Shown here one piece after another: positions 40,678 through 48,886 of a stretch of DNA of 64,000 nt. This DNA comes from an uncultured Christensenella sp. (GTDB lineage Bacteria; Bacillota_A; Clostridia; Christensenellales; Borkfalkiaceae). How positions within the stretch are numbered: the first letter of the stretch is position 1; each line of letters opens with the position of its first letter. Under the pieces are notes generated by a model, which did no database searches, was not told where the DNA came from, and was given only the letters and a program-made list of their open reading frames with translations. The DNA is taken from contig CAJTTC010000005.1 in assembly GCA_910579295.1 (NCBI GenBank), forward strand, positions 62,001 to 126,000, read 5' to 3'. A program made the translations under genes and the position numbers.

Positions 40678-41523
40678 TTATTCGCTTATGAAGAGTACGC
40701 CGAGAGTGTTTCTGCCGCAATGGCTTGTCACTATACTGCCCGCAACCGTTTCCAACACCTCGTTAAAGGTGAAGTTATCGGCTACGATTTGTTTGGCGAG
40801 CCCGACAAGCTCGCTGTCCGCCGAGCTGTGCGTGATAAAGCAACGCGTTTTGTCGTACGCGGGATATTGAGCCTTTAAATCGGCGATATAATTTCTGATA
40901 CAGCGCGACATACCGCCCATATACTTCTTTTTGGCGATTAACTGCCCGTCCCTGTTTTCGCAAATCATAGGGTGTAGCTTCATAACCTTTGCCCCGATAA
41001 GCGCGGCAAGCGAGCAACGCCCTCCCTTATGCAGATAGTCGAGCGCGTCGGGCACAAACGACGTGTTTACAAGGGGGCGCAAGCCGTTGATTTTTTGAGT
41101 TATTTCCTCAGCCGACAGCCCCTCCGCCGCCAAATCGCACGCCTTTAACACAAGCAAGCCCTGCCCCGTAGAGAGAGCGCGGCTGTCGATGACGGTAACC
41201 TTTCCGCCGAAGCTCTCCGCCGCCTTGCACGCCGAGGAATTGGACGACGACGCCTGCGAGGAGATATTGAAGTGAATGAGCGCGTCGTATCCCTTTAAAT
41301 TTTCCTTGAAGAACGCCGCGTAGCCGTCGACAGTCCCAGCCGCCGTCTTTGGAAGCTGCCCGCTCTTCTGCACGTACGCAAATATATCCGCAGGAGCAAT
41401 CTCTCCGTCCTTATAGCTTTCTTCTCCCAATATGACCGTCAGCGAAAATATACCGATATTATACTTCTTAATCAGCTCTTCGCCCAAATCGCAGGTGGAG
41501 TCCGACGTAATCCTGATATTCAT
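40678..41523 (-). CDS. DegV family fatty-acid-binding protein
   Basis: A 281-residue protein of the DegV/FakB family, which presents bound fatty acids to the kinase FakA for incorporation into phospholipid. ITSDSTCDLGEE at the start, GTVDGYAAFF, ISSQASSSNSSA (ligand-contacting serines) and the HKGGRCS segment are typical. AGAGGTG precedes the ATG and a TTGCAA-17-TATCAT promoter lies upstream. No fakA is adjacent. Confidence 0.92.
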   Translation of the reverse strand: MNIRITSDSTCDLGEELIKKYNIGIFSLTVILGEESYKDGEIAPADIFAYVQKSGQLPKTAAGTVDGYAAFFKENLKGYDALIHFNISSQASSSNSSACKAAESFGGKVTVIDSRALSTGQGLLVLKACDLAAEGLSAEEITQKINGLRPLVNTSFVPDALDYLHKGGRCSLAALIGAKVMKLHPMICENRDGQLIAKKKYMGGMSRCIRNYIADLKAQYPAYDKTRCFITHSSADSELVGLAKQIVADNFTFNEVLETVAGSIVTSHCGRNTLGVLFISE

Positions 41524-41547
41524 TAAGTCACCTCTTTTATCCTATTA

Positions 41548-41576
41548 ATGATATCACTCTGTAAATAAATTTGCAA
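41548..41576 (-). promoter_or_regulatory. Promoter of the degV-type gene
   Basis: TTGCAA (41571-41576), a 17-bp spacer and TATCAT (complement of 41548-41553). Confidence 0.65.
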
Positions 41577-41664
41577 TACTTAATTCATATTTTTCACAAA
41601 AAAGTCATAATACGACATTACATTATCCCTCATTCGGCATATGGAGTTTACTTTTTATAACAAA

Positions 41665-41696
41665 ACGCGGGGGCGTATGAAAAGCCTCCGCGCCTA
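41665..41696 (-). terminator. Probable glyA terminator
   Basis: On the minus strand GCGGAGGC, a nine-base loop and GCCCCCGC (one mismatch) are followed by GTTTTGTTAT. Confidence 0.55.
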
Positions 41697-41721
41697 TTTA
41701 AATTTTAAAAAGGGTTATAGA

Positions 41722-42972
41722 TTATTTTACGCAATCGGCATAGAGCGGGAACGCCTTGCACAGCTCTGCAACCTCTGCGGTGACGTGTTCGTAAGCCGCC
41801 TGCTTTTTGTCGATAATTTCGGCGATTAACCGCGCAATCTTGCGGGCTTCCGCCTCCTTCATTCCGCGCGAGGTAATTGCGGGAGTGCCTATTCTTATAC
41901 CGCTCGTAACAAAGGGCTTCTGCACGTCGAACGGTATTGCGTTTTTGTTGACGGTTATGTGCACCTCGTCGAGCATATGCTCCAATTCCTTGCCCGTCAG
42001 ACCCTTATCGGTGAGATTTAATAAAATGAGGTGATTGTCCGTGCCGCCCGATACCATTTTGACGCCGAGCTTGTCGAACTCGTCCGCCATAGCCGCCGCG
42101 TTCTTGACAATCTGCGCCTGATACTCCTTAAATTCGGGCTGTAACGCCTCCTTGAAAGCCACCGCCTTTGCCGCGATTATGTGCATTAAAGGACCGCCCT
42201 GTATGCCGGGGAAAACAGCCTTGTCAATAGCCTTGCCGTACTCCTCCTTGCACATAATAACGCCGCCGCGGGGTCCGCGCAGGGTCTTATGCGTGGTAGT
42301 CGTCACGAAGTCGGCGTAGGGCACGGGCGAGGGGTGAAGCCCAGCGGCAACCAAGCCCGCAATGTGAGCTATGTCCACCATCATAAGCGCGCCCACCTTA
42401 TCGCATATCTTGCGGATACGCGCGAAGTCGATTACGCGGGGATAAGCGCTCGCGCCCGACACTATCATTTTAGGCTTGCACTCCACGGCGATTTTTTCCA
42501 TTTCGTCGTAGTCGATTACCTGCTCGCTTTCGTTTACGCCGTAGGGCACTATATTGAAGTACTTACCCGAAATGTTTACGGGCGAGCCGTGCGAGAGATG
42601 TCCGCCGTGCGCAAGGTTCATTCCCATTACGGTGTCGCCCGGTTGAAGCATAGCGAAGAAAACGGCGAGGTTTGCGCTCGCGCCCGAGTGAGGCTGAACG
42701 TTGCAGTACTCGCAACCGAAGAGCTGCTTTATTCTGTCGCGGGCAAGATCCTCGGCGATATCGACGAACTGACAGCCGCCGTAATAGCGGTGAGCGGGAT
42801 AGCCCTCCGCATACTTATTCGTCAAGTGACTGCCCGCCGCGGCGAGAACTGCGGGGGAAACGAAATTTTCGCTTGCTATAAGCTCTATATTGCCCTGCTG
42901 GCGCGCAAGCTCGAGCTTTAACGCCTCGGCAACCTCGGGGTCGGTCTGCGCAATGAGTGAAATATCTATCAT
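41722..42972 (-). CDS. glyA: Serine hydroxymethyltransferase
   Basis: Pyridoxal-phosphate enzyme interconverting serine and glycine with tetrahydrofolate, the main source of one-carbon units. It has 416 residues. IELIASENFVSPAVL and YAEGYPAHRYYGGC are near the start; TTTHKTLRGPRGG carries the lysine that holds the cofactor (near residue 227). AGGAGGA precedes the ATG. It is a single-gene unit. Confidence 0.97.
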   Translation of the reverse strand: MIDISLIAQTDPEVAEALKLELARQQGNIELIASENFVSPAVLAAAGSHLTNKYAEGYPAHRYYGGCQFVDIAEDLARDRIKQLFGCEYCNVQPHSGASANLAVFFAMLQPGDTVMGMNLAHGGHLSHGSPVNISGKYFNIVPYGVNESEQVIDYDEMEKIAVECKPKMIVSGASAYPRVIDFARIRKICDKVGALMMVDIAHIAGLVAAGLHPSPVPYADFVTTTTHKTLRGPRGGVIMCKEEYGKAIDKAVFPGIQGGPLMHIIAAKAVAFKEALQPEFKEYQAQIVKNAAAMADEFDKLGVKMVSGGTDNHLILLNLTDKGLTGKELEHMLDEVHITVNKNAIPFDVQKPFVTSGIRIGTPAITSRGMKEAEARKIARLIAEIIDKKQAAYEHVTAEVAELCKAFPLYADCVK

Positions 42973-43025
42973 AATTCCTCCTGATATACGTATTCGATAT
43001 ACGCAAAATTTATAATTATGCAGAT

Positions 43026-43054
43026 ATTATAGCATATATTTTAAAAATATACAA
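43026..43054 (-). promoter_or_regulatory. glyA promoter
   Basis: TTGTAT (complement of 43049-43054), a 17-bp spacer and TATAAT (complement of 43026-43031). Confidence 0.7.
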
Positions 43055-43082
43055 TAAATAATAAATAATAAATAAAAAATTT

Positions 43083-43120
43083 ACGCGGGCGCAAATTTTG
43101 CGCCCGCGTTTTTATTTTAT
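43083..43120. repeat. Terminator-like hairpin, copy 1 of a direct repeat
   Basis: ACGCGGGCGCAAA (43083-43095) pairs with TTTGCGCCCGCGT (43097-43109), then TTTTATTTTATA. An almost identical hairpin and tail occur at 43698-43738. This copy lies between the divergent glyA and HTH genes, where no terminator is needed. Confidence 0.85.
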
Positions 43121-43259
43121 AGCCTTTAAAATTTATTCACCCCGCGTTGCGCACCGCCTTGTGTACTTTGATTATAAGTGCGAAACTGATAATTTGCAAG
43201 TAAAAATTCTCAATTTGGCACACAATAAATTGTAGAATAAAGACTTCGTTTGGTGAATT

Positions 43260-43691
43260 ATGTCGAAACTCAGCGACAGGCTTACGGACGTATTTTCCGA
43301 TAGTCAATTGAGCCTTAAAACTCTTGCGCAAAAAATTAATATTTCCGCATCTTGCCTTACATACTATTCGAAAGGCGAGCGCGTTCCGACAATAGAAAGT
43401 CTTGTAAAAATAGCCGACTATTTCAATTGCTCAACCGACTATCTGTTGGGGCGTGAAGAAGATAACAGAAGCTTAACGTTTGAACCCTGTCCGCCTTTCT
43501 GCGAAAGGCTTGCTTTTTTGAAAAAGCATTTCGGGTGTACGGCTTATCAGATTTATCATAATTCAAAAATCTCCAAAAGCGGTTATTACGAATGGCTGCG
43601 CGGCGAACACGTTCCGTCGCTCGACAACATCGTAAATCTTGCTGACGCATTCGGTTGCCGTGTTGATTTTGTTTTAGGCAGAGAAAGTTAA
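43260..43691 (+). CDS. Protein with two tandem XRE-type HTH domains
   Basis: 143 residues. The first helix-turn-helix covers about 15-70 (LSLKTLAQKINISASCLTYY ... STDYLLGREE) and the second about 80-140 (CTAYQIYHNSKISKSGYYEW ... RVDFVLGRES). Each ends with the same DYLLGRE or DFVLGRE signature, so the protein looks like an internal duplication. A GGTG stretch precedes the ATG, and TAGAAT upstream may be a -10 box. The target is unknown. It is flanked by two nearly identical terminator hairpins. Confidence 0.85.
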   Translation: MSKLSDRLTDVFSDSQLSLKTLAQKINISASCLTYYSKGERVPTIESLVKIADYFNCSTDYLLGREEDNRSLTFEPCPPFCERLAFLKKHFGCTAYQIYHNSKISKSGYYEWLRGEHVPSLDNIVNLADAFGCRVDFVLGRES

Positions 43692-43697
43692 ATCTTT

Positions 43698-43738
43698 ACG
43701 CGGGCGCAAATTTTTTTGCGCCCGCGTTTCTATTTTAT
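43698..43738 (+). terminator. Terminator after the double-HTH gene, copy 2 of the direct repeat
   Basis: ACGCGGGCGCAAA (43698-43710) pairs with TTTGCGCCCGCGT (43715-43727), followed by TTCTATTTTATA. It starts six bases after the HTH gene's stop codon. Confidence 0.88.
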
Positions 43739-43879
43739 AAGGCAAAAGACAGACCCCCTCAACGCGCCACCCAAAAAAACGCTATCATTAAACCTTATTT
43801 ACGATTTTAAACGCAACTTTTAAAAATTTTACGTGACTTTATTTATCTTAATTGCGTTTCGCTCCCCCTGCCCAAAGGG

Positions 43880-43885
43880 TATAAT
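43880..43885 (+). promoter_or_regulatory. Probable -10 box of clpB
   Basis: TATAAT at 43880-43885 lies 33 bases before ATG 43918, with GGGAGGT in between. No good -35 box and no CIRCE or CtsR operator is evident, so heat control, if any, works in some other way. Confidence 0.5.
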
Positions 43886-43917
43886 AAAGGTGAACGTTAC
43901 ATCAGGGAGGTTAGATT

Positions 43918-46494
43918 ATGGACGGAAAACAGTATACGAAAAGCAGTATGCAGGCGTTAACGCGTTGCGAGCAAATCGCCGCGGAATACGGCAATCAGGA
44001 AATTCAGCCCGTACACCTTTTATACGCCCTTTTGGATAAGGACGGTCTTATTGCGGGTATTTTAAAGCGCACGGGCGCGGACGTCGACGGATTTAGTTCG
44101 GCGGTCAGGGAAGATATCGCAAGCCTGCCGAGAGTTTCGGGGAGCGGCGCGGGCAATATGTACCTTTCGGGCGGGCTTAACCGCGTGCTTACGGTAGCCG
44201 ACAGGCTCGCCTCCAACCTTAAAGACGAATATATATCGGTGGAGCACCTGTTTTTAGCGCTTCTCGACTGCGAGGACGAGCGCGTGCAGAAGTTGTTTAA
44301 ACGCTTTAACGTTGACAAAAACGCTTTCCTGCGCGAGCTGAAAAAGGTACGCGGCAACACCAACGTAAAGAGCGACAACCCCGAGGACACCTACGACGTG
44401 CTTGAAAAATACGGCACGGATCTGACCGCGCGGGCGCGCAAACACAAGTTAGAGCCCGTCATCGGCAGGGACGAAGAGATAAGAAACGTAATCCGCATAC
44501 TTTCGCGCAAGACGAAGAACAACCCCGTGCTGATAGGCGAGCCCGGCGTAGGCAAGACTGCCATTGCAGAGGGGCTTGCGATAAGAATAGTTAAGGGCGA
44601 CGTGCCCGAGGGGCTTAAAAACAAGACGCTCTTCTCTCTCGATATGGGAGCGCTGATAGCGGGCGCGAAGTACCGCGGCGAATTTGAAGAGAGGCTTAAA
44701 GCCGTGCTTGCCGAAGTTGCGAAGTCGGAGGGCAATATTCTGCTGTTTATCGACGAGCTGCACACCGTAGTCGGCGCGGGCAAGACGGACGGCGCAATGG
44801 ACGCGGGCAACCTGTTAAAGCCCCTGCTTGCGCGCGGCGAACTGCACTGCATAGGCGCAACTACTCTTGACGAATACCGTAAATATATCGAAAAGGACGC
44901 GGCTCTTGCGCGAAGATTTCAGCCCGTGCTTGTAAACGAGCCGACCGTAGAGGACACCGTTTCCATTCTGCGCGGACTTAAAGAGCGGTTTGAGATTTAT
45001 CACGGCGTGCGCATTCACGACGACGCGCTCGTGGCGGCGGCTACGCTCTCCAACCGCTATATTACCGACCGTTATCTGCCCGACAAGGCTATCGACCTTG
45101 TTGACGAAGCGGCGGCTATGATAAGGACGGAGATAGATTCGATGCCCGCCGATATGGACGCGCTCAACCGCAAAATCATTCAGTTGGAGGTCGAGGAAAA
45201 GGCGCTTGCCAAGGAGAAAGACAACCTGTCGGCGGCGAGGCTCGAAGCCATTAAGAAAGAGCTTGCCGACCTTAAAGGCAAGTTTGCGGCTATGAAGACC
45301 GCGTGGGAAAACGAAAAGCTCGCCATAAGCGGCGAAAAGGACTTAAAGGAGCGCATAGACGCCGTTCGCGGCGAGATAGATTCCGCGACGAACAGCGGCG
45401 AGCTTGAAAAGGCGGCGAGGCTGAAATACGGCGAACTGCCCGAGCTTGAAAAGAAGCTTGAAAAGATTAAGGCGGACGGGCACAAGGGCGGCATTTTGCA
45501 GGACGAAGTGACCGAAGAGCAGATCAATCAGATTGTAGCTCGTTGGACGGGCATACCCGTGGCGCGCCTTAAAGAGGGCGAAAGAGAAAAGCTGTTGCAC
45601 CTCGGCGATGATTTGCACAGGCGCGTCGTCGGGCAGGACGAAGCCGTTCGGAAGGTTTCCGAAGCTATCCTGCGCGCAAGGGCGGGCATTTCAGACCCCG
45701 CGCGCCCCATAGGCTCTTTCCTCTTCCTCGGGCCTACGGGCGTAGGTAAAACCGAGCTTGCCAAGTCGCTCGCGGAGAATATGTTCGACGACGAGAAAAA
45801 TATAATCCGCATAGATATGTCGGAATATATGGAAAAGTTTTCGGTATCCCGTCTTGTAGGCGCGCCTCCGGGATACGTGGGCTATGAGGAGGGCGGCACG
45901 CTGACCGAAGCCGTGCGCAGAAAGCCCTACTCCATCGTGCTCTTCGACGAAATAGAAAAGGCGCACCCCGACGTATTCAACATACTTTTGCAGATTTTGG
46001 ACGACGGCAGAGTTACCGACTCGCAGGGGCGCACGGTCGACTTTAAAAACACCGTCATTATCCTGACATCCAATATAGGCTCGACGGACATAATCGAGGG
46101 TATAGAGAACGGCGAGATTTCAAAGGCGGCAAAGGACGGCGTATATGCGCTGTTGAAGCAGGCGTTCCGCCCCGAATTCCTGAACAGGCTGGACGAGATA
46201 ATTATGTTCAAACCGCTCACGCGCGAGAACGTGGAGGGCATTGTCGACATTCTTATAGAGCGGCTGAAAAAGCGGCTCGCTCAGGAAAACCTCACTCTCG
46301 AAGTGACGGACAAGGCAAAGGCGTTCATATCGGAGAACGGTTGCGACAACGTTTACGGCGCAAGACCCTTAAAGAGGTTTATACAATCTCACGCCGAAAC
46401 GCCGATTGCAAGCTATATAATTAAAAACAATCCGCCCGCAGGTTCGCGCCTTGTGCTCGATTGCGGCGACGACGGACTTTACCTCAAATCATAA
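43918..46494 (+). CDS. clpB: ATP-dependent disaggregase ClpB
   Basis: An 858-residue AAA+ chaperone that pulls polypeptides out of aggregates, usually with DnaK. It has the N domain (YTKSSMQALTRCEQIAAEYG), a first ATPase module with Walker A GEPGVGKTAI, a coiled-coil middle domain about residues 400-530 that marks ClpB rather than ClpA/C, and a second module with GPTGVGKTELAKSLAE and the LNRLDEIIMF sensor region. The middle domain and absence of a ClpP-binding loop support ClpB. It is a single-gene unit. Confidence 0.95.
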   Translation: MDGKQYTKSSMQALTRCEQIAAEYGNQEIQPVHLLYALLDKDGLIAGILKRTGADVDGFSSAVREDIASLPRVSGSGAGNMYLSGGLNRVLTVADRLASNLKDEYISVEHLFLALLDCEDERVQKLFKRFNVDKNAFLRELKKVRGNTNVKSDNPEDTYDVLEKYGTDLTARARKHKLEPVIGRDEEIRNVIRILSRKTKNNPVLIGEPGVGKTAIAEGLAIRIVKGDVPEGLKNKTLFSLDMGALIAGAKYRGEFEERLKAVLAEVAKSEGNILLFIDELHTVVGAGKTDGAMDAGNLLKPLLARGELHCIGATTLDEYRKYIEKDAALARRFQPVLVNEPTVEDTVSILRGLKERFEIYHGVRIHDDALVAAATLSNRYITDRYLPDKAIDLVDEAAAMIRTEIDSMPADMDALNRKIIQLEVEEKALAKEKDNLSAARLEAIKKELADLKGKFAAMKTAWENEKLAISGEKDLKERIDAVRGEIDSATNSGELEKAARLKYGELPELEKKLEKIKADGHKGGILQDEVTEEQINQIVARWTGIPVARLKEGEREKLLHLGDDLHRRVVGQDEAVRKVSEAILRARAGISDPARPIGSFLFLGPTGVGKTELAKSLAENMFDDEKNIIRIDMSEYMEKFSVSRLVGAPPGYVGYEEGGTLTEAVRRKPYSIVLFDEIEKAHPDVFNILLQILDDGRVTDSQGRTVDFKNTVIILTSNIGSTDIIEGIENGEISKAAKDGVYALLKQAFRPEFLNRLDEIIMFKPLTRENVEGIVDILIERLKKRLAQENLTLEVTDKAKAFISENGCDNVYGARPLKRFIQSHAETPIASYIIKNNPPAGSRLVLDCGDDGLYLKS

Positions 46495-46568
46495 CTTTTT
46501 TGGAGCGCAGTTGATATACTCTGTGTTGGTACTGCCAGACTTCTATAATGTCGAACAATCGATTACGC

Positions 46569-46607
46569 AAAAAAATCGGGCTTCGCTCATATTCAGAACG
46601 AAGCCCG
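46569..46607 (-). terminator. Terminator of the fructan utilisation operon
   Basis: CGGGCTTCG (46577-46585) pairs with CGAAGCCCG (46599-46607), followed on the minus strand by ATTTTTTTG. It lies 26 bases after the last gene of the operon and may also stop clpB transcripts coming from the other side. Confidence 0.8.
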
Positions 46608-46632
46608 TTATTGTGATAAGGAGAAAACTTAT

Positions 46633-47940
46633 TTAAGATTTCTTACCGTCGTTTGTTTTTTCCGCGACGTCGCTTTCCGTCTGTTCGTTCCCCTGCCCTT
46701 TTTTCTTTTTTGATGCTGCAATTTTATCTTTTATTGCTCCGACCGTCCTTGCAAACACGCCCTTCTTCTGCTCGATTATTACCACGTTGTCCTCATCGAG
46801 GGACTGCGTTACCTCAATCTCCTCGTATTCGCAATATTCGGGAGTTATCGCCTTGGTTGTGGTTTCGTTGAAGAATCTTGCAAAGTTATAGTCTATCGCA
46901 ACTTTTACGTCCTGCTTATCCTTAATCTGATATTTGTTGCCTGTCTTTACGATAATCTCTGTTTTGCCCGTATACCCGTGAACGTTGACGATATCACCGA
47001 GAAGCTCCACCATACTTACTTTAATTGCAAAGGCGCAGTCACTGAAAGAAGCAAACTTTTCGTCGTCCTGATAGACAAGATTTTCAGGACGTATACCGTA
47101 CACAAGACGCTTGCCCTCATAATTTTTCAAGAGTGCGGTCTGCTCTTTGGACAGCTTGATTTTTTCGCCCGTTCCGTCGATTATAAAGTAACCTTTTTCC
47201 ACAACGCCGTGTAAAAAGTTCATTGCAGGCGTTCCGATAAAACCTGCCACGAATATATTGGCGGGATTGCGGTAAACCTCGTTGGGCTCGCCTATCTGCT
47301 GAATAAATCCGTCCTTCATAACGACTATACGCGAAGCCATAGTCATAGCCTCTATCTGGTCGTGGGTAACGTAAATAGTAGTCGCACCTACTTCCTCGTG
47401 AATACGTACGATTTCGCTGCGCATCGCCACGCGAAGCTTTGCGTCCAAATTAGAAAGCGGTTCGTCCATAAGGAATACCTTAGGTCTTCTTACTATCGAC
47501 CTGCCCAGCGCAACGCGCTGTCTTTGACCGCCCGAAAGCGCGCGCGGCTTTCTGTCAAGATAAGGCGTCAGCTTTAATATTTTAGCCGCTTCCCTTACTC
47601 TTTTATCGATTTCGTCCTTGGGGACTTTGCGCAGTTTAAGCGCGTAAGCCATATTATTATATACCGTCATCTGCGGGTAAAGCGCATAGCTCTGGAAAAC
47701 CATCGCTATATCCCTATCCTTTGGCGCGGCGTTGTTTTTAAGCTCTCCGTCGATTAAAAGCTCTCCGTAGGATATTTCTTCCAACCCGGCAATCATTCTT
47801 AAAGTCGTTGATTTACCGCAACCCGAAGGTCCTACAAACACGATAAATTCTCTGTCCGCAATGTCTATGTTAAAATCGTGCACGGCGTGAACGCCGCCGT
47901 CGTACACCTTATTTACATTTACAAGTTTTACAGTAGCCAT
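46633..47940 (-). CDS. MsmK/UgpC-type sugar ABC transporter ATPase
   Basis: A 435-residue ATPase energising carbohydrate ABC importers. Walker A is GPSGCGKSTT (near 38-47), the signature LSGGQRQRVA and Walker B VFLMDEPLSNLD. A regulatory domain follows, with YGIRPENLVY. The last 60 residues form an extra lysine-rich tail (KDKIAASKKKKGQGNE) beyond the usual length. It is the last gene of the operon, one base from the fructokinase stop, and likely powers the two permeases at 55.8-57.8 kb. Confidence 0.93.
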   Translation of the reverse strand: MATVKLVNVNKVYDGGVHAVHDFNIDIADREFIVFVGPSGCGKSTTLRMIAGLEEISYGELLIDGELKNNAAPKDRDIAMVFQSYALYPQMTVYNNMAYALKLRKVPKDEIDKRVREAAKILKLTPYLDRKPRALSGGQRQRVALGRSIVRRPKVFLMDEPLSNLDAKLRVAMRSEIVRIHEEVGATTIYVTHDQIEAMTMASRIVVMKDGFIQQIGEPNEVYRNPANIFVAGFIGTPAMNFLHGVVEKGYFIIDGTGEKIKLSKEQTALLKNYEGKRLVYGIRPENLVYQDDEKFASFSDCAFAIKVSMVELLGDIVNVHGYTGKTEIIVKTGNKYQIKDKQDVKVAIDYNFARFFNETTTKAITPEYCEYEEIEVTQSLDEDNVVIIEQKKGVFARTVGAIKDKIAASKKKKGQGNEQTESDVAEKTNDGKKS

Positions 47941-47941
47941 T

Positions 47942-48886
47942 TTATTTTACCGCCTTATCGATATTTCCTTTATTTCCCATCGCCGGAATCGCGCCGTAAT
48001 GAGTCGTTGTATACGCGCCGCATTTGCAGGCAAAGTCAAGTATTTCCGGCAAATCGCTCTCTTTGATAGCCTCACCGCTTTGCATAAGCCGAGCTATTAC
48101 CGCGCCGAAAAACGAATCGCCTGCGCCCGTAGTATCTACCGACTCTACCTTATAACCGCTCTGCGTATACGTTTTGCCGTTTTCGAGATAAAGCTTAGCT
48201 CCCTTACCGCCGTTAGTCACAAACAGCAGTTTAAGATTGCCTGTAAACATACTGCGAGCCGCCTCATCGCCACTGCTGCCGGTTATAAATTCCAGCTCGT
48301 CTTCACCTATCTTTATGACGTTTGCATAATCCTTGAACTGCAAAATAGCGCTTTTAAGCTCTTCCTTGCTATCCCACAGGTTGTAACGTACGTTGGGATC
48401 GAAGCAAACGGTTGCACCCGCCGCAACTGCCTTATCCAAAAGATATTTGTGCGTCTTTTGCGCCTGCGGAGTTTTAAGAGCTACGCTTCCGAACTCCAGA
48501 AAGTCGTCCTTCTTAAATGAAACCTCCTTAAAGTCTTCAGGTGTAAAATACAGATCCGCGGCGGTACGGCGGTAAAACGTAAACTCCCTTTCGCCGCCTT
48601 CACCGAAACTTACGAACGCAAGCGAAGTATCGTAATCTCTGCTTTTGGTTATGTAGTTTACGTTCACGCCCTCGGCTTTAAGCGTTTCTATCAAAAAATC
48701 GCCGAAAGCATCGTCGCCGACTTTCGTGAGGTAAAAACCCCGCTGTCCGAGCTTTATCGCCTGCACGCACACGTTAGCCGGCGCACCTCCCGCATTTTTT
48801 ACAAACTGCTTAGTTTCCTTTAATGAAGCGTTCCCGACCGATTGAAAATCTATCAGCAGTTCGCCAATGCAGTAAAGATTACTCAT
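47942..48886 (-). CDS. scrK: PfkB-family fructokinase
   Basis: Phosphorylates fructose to fructose-6-phosphate. It has 314 residues. The sugar-binding GGAPANVCVQAIKLG near residue 33 and the catalytic VDTTGAGDSFFGAVIARL near residue 250, with its aspartate base, are typical. It overlaps the GH32-like gene by eight bases, so it is translated with it. In this setting it takes the fructose released by the GH32 enzymes. Confidence 0.92.
   Translation of the reverse strand: MSNLYCIGELLIDFQSVGNASLKETKQFVKNAGGAPANVCVQAIKLGQRGFYLTKVGDDAFGDFLIETLKAEGVNVNYITKSRDYDTSLAFVSFGEGGEREFTFYRRTAADLYFTPEDFKEVSFKKDDFLEFGSVALKTPQAQKTHKYLLDKAVAAGATVCFDPNVRYNLWDSKEELKSAILQFKDYANVIKIGEDELEFITGSSGDEAARSMFTGNLKLLFVTNGGKGAKLYLENGKTYTQSGYKVESVDTTGAGDSFFGAVIARLMQSGEAIKESDLPEILDFACKCGAYTTTHYGAIPAMGNKGNIDKAVK

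Noticed and set aside
42289..42921. 210-codon frame opposite glyA
   Set aside because: Antisense shadow of a conserved enzyme, without start signals.
43137..43331. 64-codon minus-strand frame overlapping the double-HTH gene
   Set aside because: It overlaps the start of a gene with clear domains and has no start signals of its own.
43842..43917. CIRCE or CtsR heat-shock operator before clpB
   Set aside because: Neither the TTAGCACTC inverted repeat nor the GGTCAAA repeats are present.
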